This document shows positions 58,238 to 64,000 of a DNA stretch of 64,000 bases, piece after piece. The stretch covers positions 62,001 to 126,000 of the forward strand of contig JAEWTL010000026.1 of assembly GCA_023459495.1 (NCBI GenBank). The letters run 5' to 3'. Positions within the stretch are counted from its first letter, which is position 1. The number at the start of each line of letters is the position of its first letter. The position numbers and the translations under genes are program-made. The notes beneath the pieces were generated by a model that made no database searches, was not told the DNA's origin, and saw nothing but the letters and a program-made list of their open reading frames with translations. The stretch comes from Bacillota bacterium (lineage in GTDB: Bacteria > Bacillota > Clostridia > Christensenellales > SZUA-584).

Positions 58238-60673
58238 TTAAAATTTACCGGGCAGAGGGAGAACCTTTTCTTTTTTCAGCATGGATTTAAGGCCGTGGAT
58301 CAAATGTCCATTGGCTATTTCAACAAATCCAACGGCGGCACGGTATGGGAACTTGCCGCTTGAAGACATGCACATGGAGCGGATAGAATTAGACGGCATC
58401 ATTCGTACCACAAAATAAGCATTCTTGAGACGGGTATCCCTTTCCAATGAATCCGGCATCCGCTTAGCCTTTCGATAATCATTTTTAATCACTGCCATCA
58501 CTGTCGTATACAATATCCATCCTAATGGCGTTTGCTTGAGATCACTCAGCGGCGACTCCAGCGTAATGGGCTTGCGTGGCTGATATACTGATACGCGTGA
58601 GCCTACAAGCTCCGGAAAGCAATCCGGTACATTTTGCGGAGGCCGAGCATAAGCGGCATTGACCGCTGATGAGTAGGGGGATAAAACATCTTCGCCAGCA
58701 GCGACGTTTAATTTCGTTGTCAGACGGATATCAGCAGCGGAAGCTGCAACGCATAGCTCATAAGTCCCGTTTTCCAACACCCATCCATGGCGGTCAATAT
58801 TCCAGTGAGCCAGGTCTGGTTTGCTGAATTGGAGCGTTACTGTTTTCGTTTCCCCAGCCTTCAGGTAAACCTTCTCAAATGCACGCAATTCCTTTTCGGC
58901 TTTGAAAATGCTGTTTTTTTCGTTTCGGACGTATAGCTGTACGACCTCTGCCCCATCGCAGCTGCCGGTATTGGAAATCTCAGCAGTTACGATGATGCGG
59001 TCTCCATCTTCAGCAACAGAGATATGGCTGTATTCGAACGTCGTGTATGACAGACCGAACCCGAACGGGAAACGGAGCCGGGTATTAGCCTTGTCATAGA
59101 AACGGTACCCCACATAGATGCTTTCATAATAGCTTGCGACGGGCCCGCGGTTGTAGTCGGCAAAGCAGCTGGTATCCGCTGTCTGCATCGTCCAGCTTTC
59201 AGCCAGCTTGCCGGACGGATTGGTTTCACCAAACAGTAGTGCCGCGGCAGCTTCGCCGCCGTACATGCCCGGCAGATACATATCTAATACAGCCGATAAG
59301 TCGTCCAGGAACGGCATTTCCACAGGTGCGCCCGCAAAAAGTATCAGCACCACCTTTTTCCCGGTATCAATGAGCGCTTGCAGCAGAGCGGTCTGGTTCT
59401 CCCCCATGCGCATATGCGGGCGATCGAAACCCTCGCTCTCTTCAAAATCGGTGAGCCCGCCGAAAAAGAGAATAGTATCGGCTTTTTCAGCCGCAGTTAG
59501 AGCCGCCTTCTCCAGCACAGAGTCACGCTGCGGATAGAAGGATCGGTACCCTTTTTCGTAAGCGCAGGAGACAGCGCGCTTGTCAAACGCGTCCTTGGGC
59601 GTAATCACCTTGGGCGGGTTGATCAGCGATGAACCCGCGCCCTGGAACCGCATTCGTTCAAACATCTCGCCCACAACAAGCAGGTTTTCCTGCCCAGTCA
59701 GCGGCAGTGTGCCATCATTTTTCAGCAGCACTGCGCTGTCCCTGGCGATGTCGCGAGACAGACCTGCATGTGCCTCGGCGTCAAAAGTGTCCCGCTGTTT
59801 TTGAACGGTACATTTCCCAATCAGATTCAGCATCCGTGTTACTGACAGATCGAGCGTCTCCTCAGGCAGCATACCGCTGTACGCCGCCTCAATGATTGTT
59901 TTGCGGTTGTACCAGACGCCACCCGGCATATCGAGATCGCATCCGGCTTTAATACCTTCAATTCGATCACAGGCAGCACCCCAATCCGTCATTACCAGCC
60001 CATCAAAACCCCATTCGCTTCGCAAAATATCCGTTAATAACAGCTTGTCCTGCGAGGCTACGGTTCCGTTCAGGCGGTTGTAGGAACACATAACCGTATA
60101 TGGTTTGGCTTCTTTAACGACCCGCTCGAAGGCAGGCAGATATATCTCACGCAGCGCGCGCTCATCCACCACACTGTCACCAATGAAGCGGTAGTCCTCG
60201 TTGGAGTTTGCGGCAAAGTGTTTGACACTGCAACCAACGCCTTGACTCTGGACTCCACACACAAAAGCGCTACCAAACTTTCCGGAGACAAGCGGATCTT
60301 CCGAGTAGTATTCAAAATTGCGCCCGCATAAGGGGCTGCGTTTGATATTGACACCCGGAGCCAGTAAGACATGAACTCCTGCGGCAGCGCATTCCTCCGC
60401 GATGGCTTGTCCCATACGGTATGCATTATCGGGATTCCAGGACGAGGCAATAGCTGCCGAAGTCGGAAAAGCCGTCGAATGTTCATTATCGGAAACGCCA
60501 AATCCGCCGCCAGCCTGCCGCACTTTACGCAGCCCGTGCGGCCCGTCCGTAAGGAATATGTACGGAATATTGAGACACGGTATGGCATTGGTACTCCACG
60601 TGTCTACACCTTCCAATAACGCGGCCTTTTCCTCAATTGTCAATTCATCTAAAAGTTCTGATATTTTCTTCAT
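58238..60673 (-). CDS. Beta-glucosidase, GH3 family
   Basis: An 811-residue glycoside hydrolase; ATG 60673 follows GGAG. The N-terminal barrel has FLTDGPHGLRKV, VLLAPGVNIKRSPLCGRNFE, VKHFAANSNE and the nucleophile Asp230 in FDGLVMTDWGAA. The second domain carries the KKVVLILFAGAPVEMPFLDD region. A C-terminal fibronectin-III-like domain contains AEISNTGSCDGAEVVQLYV. The very last about 120 residues are an extra unassigned tail. No signal peptide. Likely releases glucose from the aglycone or disaccharide. Confidence 0.94.
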   Translation of the reverse strand: MKKISELLDELTIEEKAALLEGVDTWSTNAIPCLNIPYIFLTDGPHGLRKVRQAGGGFGVSDNEHSTAFPTSAAIASSWNPDNAYRMGQAIAEECAAAGVHVLLAPGVNIKRSPLCGRNFEYYSEDPLVSGKFGSAFVCGVQSQGVGCSVKHFAANSNEDYRFIGDSVVDERALREIYLPAFERVVKEAKPYTVMCSYNRLNGTVASQDKLLLTDILRSEWGFDGLVMTDWGAACDRIEGIKAGCDLDMPGGVWYNRKTIIEAAYSGMLPEETLDLSVTRMLNLIGKCTVQKQRDTFDAEAHAGLSRDIARDSAVLLKNDGTLPLTGQENLLVVGEMFERMRFQGAGSSLINPPKVITPKDAFDKRAVSCAYEKGYRSFYPQRDSVLEKAALTAAEKADTILFFGGLTDFEESEGFDRPHMRMGENQTALLQALIDTGKKVVLILFAGAPVEMPFLDDLSAVLDMYLPGMYGGEAAAALLFGETNPSGKLAESWTMQTADTSCFADYNRGPVASYYESIYVGYRFYDKANTRLRFPFGFGLSYTTFEYSHISVAEDGDRIIVTAEISNTGSCDGAEVVQLYVRNEKNSIFKAEKELRAFEKVYLKAGETKTVTLQFSKPDLAHWNIDRHGWVLENGTYELCVAASAADIRLTTKLNVAAGEDVLSPYSSAVNAAYARPPQNVPDCFPELVGSRVSVYQPRKPITLESPLSDLKQTPLGWILYTTVMAVIKNDYRKAKRMPDSLERDTRLKNAYFVVRMMPSNSIRSMCMSSSGKFPYRAAVGFVEIANGHLIHGLKSMLKKEKVLPLPGKF

Positions 60674-60696
60674 TATTTCTCCAAGAGTCTTTTGTC

Positions 60697-62223
60697 TCAC
60701 TCCACGTCCAGTTCTGTTATGGTCTTCTTATATTCGTGCGGCTGTTCGTCCTTATCGTGAAGCGGATACCAAACCTGAGCAAAGAACGGGTCGACCTTTG
60801 CACGGTTTTGATAGTTCCAACTCTCCCGTTCACAAACCGGGCACCAGTGCCCGCCTTCCAGCACCAGCCGCGGGCTGGCTTCAAACTCGTGCCCAAACGC
60901 GCAGCGGAATTTCAGCTTAGTCGTCCAGTCTCCCTGCACCATACTGCCGGAGAGGCACTCACCACCACGGAACTCCGCAGCACCCTTCGAATCCTCCAGC
61001 GACAGCTCGCTTTCAGGGCGGGATTCGTCGTAGCCATGGTCGATGGGTACGACATTCTCCCAGTCGGTAAACCATTTACACTCATTCAGCGGCAACACCG
61101 CCTCCATAGCCTTGCGCGAGCCCCAGTACGCCGCGATGTGCTCCTCCATGTTGCTTTTGATAAAAGTCACAGTCCCATGCTCAGTACGCGCCGTCTTCAT
61201 AAAACGTTTTTTCATAGCACTTCCGATCAGTTTCTGACCTCCGGGTAATTTGGTTACTATCTTTGATATCGCAGCAGTTGGTCCCAGCATCTTCATATAG
61301 CAGTCGTAAAAGTACTGCATTGTGTCATGCCGAAAATGAAGAATGTTCTCCAGCTCATCCGAGTCCAGATAATAGTGCCCGTGAAAGTTTCGCGTACCGT
61401 AATACTTCGTATCGAGCAGCGCCACCGAGAGGTCTGTGATACCGATCATCCCGAACATGGTCTTATACATATCCAAAGTGCTGGTACGACAGTCCGGTCC
61501 GCCGCCGATGTTGTAGATGTGGCCCCAGAACGATTCAGGCAGCTCACCGCTTAAGTGATATGCGCACAGGTTCTTTAAAAGGCGCGCAGAATCGCGGTCG
61601 GACACATATTCGAGAACGTTCTCCAGACAATTGTGGAACATAATAGCGTCCTCGATCTCGCTCATCTTTGGGCCGATGATACCCGTCTGGCGCAGGCTCA
61701 CCCAGTACTTCAGCCCTGACTCAATCACTAAACGCTCGGCAGCAATCTTGGAAACCGCGTAATAGTCGTAAACACTGGGCTTTAAGGGATCGCCAACGCG
61801 CCCCCAATGGATGGGCGGCATGCGGTCGCCCGTTTCAGCCACCGTACCGATATTTACGAAGCGGATATTGTCTTTTCGCCCCTGTGCCTCAATAGCACGT
61901 ATCAGATTTCTCGTCGACCCATAATTGATCTTCATCGCTTCCTGAGGATGATAATCTGCCGCAGGAGAGACAAAAGCAGCCACGTGCAATACGATGTCCG
62001 CAGCTTCCACGCACTTATAAACATCGTCATAGTTGGTCAGATCTCCCCAGTAAATGGTTAACCCCGCTATACCCTGATATGGAGTCAACAGCTTCTTATT
62101 TTTATCGGAGGGACGCGCCAGCACAATAACCTCCTGAACATCTGCGTCTTTAAGCAGTTCGATCATACCCAGATATCCCATGGCTCCCGTCGCACCGGTT
62201 AAGAAAACGCGCTGCTTTTTCAT
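60697..62223 (-). CDS. NAD-dependent epimerase/dehydratase fused to a C-terminal zinc finger
   Basis: A 508-residue protein. Residues 1-330 are an extended short-chain dehydrogenase: VFLTGATGAMGYLG binds the nucleotide and Tyr155-x3-Lys159 (YYAVSK) is catalytic. Residues about 330-420 form a linker. The last 90 residues have C423, C441 in FRCAFGHEF, then C461 and C464 in GGHWCPVCE, arranged like treble-clef zinc fingers of the DUF4379 type. Such a fusion in a sugar operon is unusual. Substrate unknown. Confidence 0.8.
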   Translation of the reverse strand: MKKQRVFLTGATGAMGYLGMIELLKDADVQEVIVLARPSDKNKKLLTPYQGIAGLTIYWGDLTNYDDVYKCVEAADIVLHVAAFVSPAADYHPQEAMKINYGSTRNLIRAIEAQGRKDNIRFVNIGTVAETGDRMPPIHWGRVGDPLKPSVYDYYAVSKIAAERLVIESGLKYWVSLRQTGIIGPKMSEIEDAIMFHNCLENVLEYVSDRDSARLLKNLCAYHLSGELPESFWGHIYNIGGGPDCRTSTLDMYKTMFGMIGITDLSVALLDTKYYGTRNFHGHYYLDSDELENILHFRHDTMQYFYDCYMKMLGPTAAISKIVTKLPGGQKLIGSAMKKRFMKTARTEHGTVTFIKSNMEEHIAAYWGSRKAMEAVLPLNECKWFTDWENVVPIDHGYDESRPESELSLEDSKGAAEFRGGECLSGSMVQGDWTTKLKFRCAFGHEFEASPRLVLEGGHWCPVCERESWNYQNRAKVDPFFAQVWYPLHDKDEQPHEYKKTITELDVE

Positions 62224-62225
62224 AC

Positions 62226-63239
62226 TTACTCTCCTTTCATCCCAATGGTCTCGGCTTTACCATCCAGCACTTCCAGACACAGCCGTATGGAGTCACCGAT
62301 TGCCGCGTCGATATCATCAGGTTCTACACCCAGTGGCTCGCAACCCAGCGACTTGTCAATGAACTGATTGGAGCACTGCAGTTCAGTGAATTTCACCATG
62401 TTGAGGCCGCCTTCATGCCCTGCCGCCTGCTGCTCCTTCATGATCTTTTTACCGCCAATCGCGTACATCCAGTTGGGTATGGTAACGGTCTTCTTATCCG
62501 GACAGCCCATGTGTTTATGTACAATCCTAAGCATTTCTTTCCACGTCAGATTATAATAGCCGATCGGATGGCAGTTGCTGCCTTGGCTGCGCTCCAGCGC
62601 ACCGGCAATTGCCTGCCCAACCTGTTTTACCGTAACCATTGTACTGCCGCCTTTAGGATACATCGTGACCTTTTTCATGCTTCGTACGCTTTCCACCAGA
62701 AATACCCACACTGGTTTACGCCCCGGCTGCGTGCCGAAAATGTATGGCAGCTCCAAAACAGAGACGTCAAAATCTTTATCCGCAAAGGACAGCGCCATAT
62801 TCTCCTGATCACGCCTGCTGCGAATATACGGATGCCACTTGGAAAGCTGCTTTTGAGGCCATATCTTATCAAAATAGGCGAAATACGATCCGCAGATCAC
62901 GACATGCCTGACGCTGCTTTCTTTGGCGATACGCAGCAGCCGCTCAAGTGGTGTTATGTTATACTTCTTAAACAATTCATAGATCGGCGCAGGACCTTCC
63001 ACACGCTCATCTACACCCGCTGCAAACACGAAGCCTTCACAGCCTTTAAGCTGCTCCTTCAATTCCTCATCCGTCATCTCCATATAGTTACCGAATTCAA
63101 GCTTCATTTCGGGCGGCAGCTGCGCGCCGGTTGGAACGGGCGGCAGCGCAATCGAAGAAACTTCATGGCCACGCCGTATCAATTCTTTGGCCGCTTCGCT
63201 TCCCAGCAAACCTGTTCCGCCAATAATTAATACCTTCAT
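62226..63239 (-). CDS. NAD-dependent epimerase/dehydratase-like protein
   Basis: A 337-residue extended SDR-like protein; ATG 63239 follows GGAG. It has LIIGGTGLLGSEAAKELIRR for nucleotide binding and VRHVVICGSYFAYFD. The usual YxxxK catalytic pair is not evident, so it may be an atypical or NmrA/isoflavone-reductase-like member. It is two bases upstream of the zinc-finger SDR gene and first in the leftward glycoside operon. Confidence 0.78.
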   Translation of the reverse strand: MKVLIIGGTGLLGSEAAKELIRRGHEVSSIALPPVPTGAQLPPEMKLEFGNYMEMTDEELKEQLKGCEGFVFAAGVDERVEGPAPIYELFKKYNITPLERLLRIAKESSVRHVVICGSYFAYFDKIWPQKQLSKWHPYIRSRRDQENMALSFADKDFDVSVLELPYIFGTQPGRKPVWVFLVESVRSMKKVTMYPKGGSTMVTVKQVGQAIAGALERSQGSNCHPIGYYNLTWKEMLRIVHKHMGCPDKKTVTIPNWMYAIGGKKIMKEQQAAGHEGGLNMVKFTELQCSNQFIDKSLGCEPLGVEPDDIDAAIGDSIRLCLEVLDGKAETIGMKGE

Positions 63240-63406
63240 AAACGAACGCTCCTTTACCATTTATAATTTTTACTTTGATATCGAAGGGGTATCCAGAAAT
63301 AAAATGTACACGTATTTATCCGTTTTAATTATATAAATGGAAATCTTTTTTGTCTTGCGATTTTGTCTGGTTAATTATAAAATATTTCAGTGTTGGAGGA
63401 ATTTTT

Positions 63407-64000
63407 GTGGACTACGAATACCTTTGTTCGAATCTTGGACATTTAATGGGTCTACCGGTTCGCATATACCGCAAGGATAAGCTGCTTTTCCATTACAGCA
63501 ACGTTTCGTTTCTGCCTGATCCCGCAGAACTGATTAAAGGCAGGATAGAAAACAACTCGCAACGCGCTGCGTACTTTGATTTGCATATGTTGTTTTTTGG
63601 TATGGTGCAAGTACCAGCCAAAAAGCTGACGATCGTCATAGGCCCGGCATTCAGTGTTAATCCTGGCAAGGAACAGCTCCATGTACTTCTTCGCGAGCTT
63701 GGAATTCCTTATAATCGGTTGAACGAATTCAGATACTACATTGATAACATCCCCCCGTATCCCATAGAAAGCTTCCTACAGTTCATCTGTTTACTCAACT
63801 ATTATATAAATAAGGAAAAGCTTACGGTTTCTGATATGATTGCTCAGGGAACATCTCCTGTTATGCCTGAGCAAAAAAACGAACGTATATTCAGCCCAGG
63901 TGACGATGTTGCAGTTCACAATACCTATCAGATGGAAAGAGAGCTTTTATCCTATATCTCCTCGGGAAAGACACAATCATTGAAAAAATTGTTCTCCGAG
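63407..64000 (+). CDS. Probable AraC-family transcriptional regulator (N-terminal part; cut by window end)
   Basis: An open frame of 198 codons runs from GTG 63407, which follows GGAGG by 7 bases, to the window end. It begins MDYEYLCSNLGHLMGLPVRI and continues FHYSNVSFLPDPAEL, then a beta-rich sensor with FFGMVQVPAKKLTIVIGPAF and a helical stretch ending ERELLSYISSGKTQSLKKLF. This is the style of N-terminal domains in a group of Firmicutes AraC regulators; the DNA-binding domain would lie beyond base 64000. Divergent from the rhamnosidase operon, it is its likely regulator. Confidence 0.6.
   Translation, partial: MDYEYLCSNLGHLMGLPVRIYRKDKLLFHYSNVSFLPDPAELIKGRIENNSQRAAYFDLHMLFFGMVQVPAKKLTIVIGPAFSVNPGKEQLHVLLRELGIPYNRLNEFRYYIDNIPPYPIESFLQFICLLNYYINKEKLTVSDMIAQGTSPVMPEQKNERIFSPGDDVAVHNTYQMERELLSYISSGKTQSLKKLFSE

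Noticed and set aside
1..64000. CRISPR arrays, insertion sequences, prophage or attachment sites
   Set aside because: No regularly spaced direct repeats, transposase, integrase or phage structural genes were seen. The tRNA genes have no adjacent integrase or duplicated 3' end.

Overview
The window reads as a chromosome segment of a motile, anaerobic Gram-positive bacterium, most likely of class Clostridia. This is inferred from CheC/CheD-type chemotaxis, a stand-alone FlhB C-terminal homologue beside a FliK-like gene, a lipoprotein ABC importer, a lysine riboswitch ahead of asd-dapA-dapB, and strong GGAGG-type ribosome sites. No plasmid, phage, insertion-sequence or CRISPR signature was seen.

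Region 1 (1-14711) is flagellar and chemotaxis DNA in two divergent operons. Leftward: fliK-like, flhB-like, a CHAP-like hydrolase, fliD, fliS, a FlgN/FliT-like chaperone, yaaR-like, cheW, an MCP, cheR and cheB (cut by the window edge). Rightward, behind a SigD-like promoter: cheC, cheD, cheY, cheA and an HD-GYP phosphodiesterase. Region 2 (14789-21129) holds hypA, hypB, a 913-residue flavin/iron-sulfur fusion and a polytopic membrane protein, facing a FadR/GntR regulator. Both promoters of that divergent pair carry the same TGGT-N3-ACCA palindrome. Region 3 (21266-26559) is a ubiD-ubiA-ubiX set in line with an SsuA/NMT1-type ABC importer, plausibly quinone-related. A tRNA-Arg(CCG), a 23S rRNA methyltransferase, an HD protein, an unknown protein, a TPR protein and a methyltransferase follow (26728-31918).

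Region 4 (32085-36570) is the lysine/diaminopimelate operon. It has a sigma-A promoter, a lysine riboswitch with a readable terminator/antiterminator switch, asd, dapA and a dapB fused to tandem ACT domains, then a methyltransferase. After an MBL-fold hydrolase and a small PQ-loop-like membrane protein comes the leftward purECFMNHD operon (45078 to 37814). It has three consecutive perfect hairpins between purN and purH and a candidate PurR operator upstream of purE. No purL, purB, purK, purQ or purS gene lies in the window.

Region 5 (45265-63239) is carbohydrate catabolism. A LacI-controlled leftward operon holds two UroD/MtaA-type proteins, a DUF4432 epimerase-like protein, a FucI-like isomerase, a zinc alcohol dehydrogenase and an FGGY kinase. 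A tRNA-Arg(ACG) separates it from a second leftward operon with two NAD-dependent epimerase/dehydratases (one with a C-terminal zinc finger), a GH3 glucosidase, a GPH/MFS symporter and a GH78 rhamnosidase, facing a partial AraC-like regulator. Together these suggest hydrolysis of rhamnosyl-glucosides and metabolism of an unusual, perhaps O-methylated, sugar.

The longest stretch without a gene beyond the regulatory leaders is 53694-54015. It holds the LacI-operon promoter and the tRNA promoter, and nothing was recognised in 53777-53964. Start codons were chosen by ribosome-binding sites; all functional assignments rest on reading motifs by eye, without database searches.
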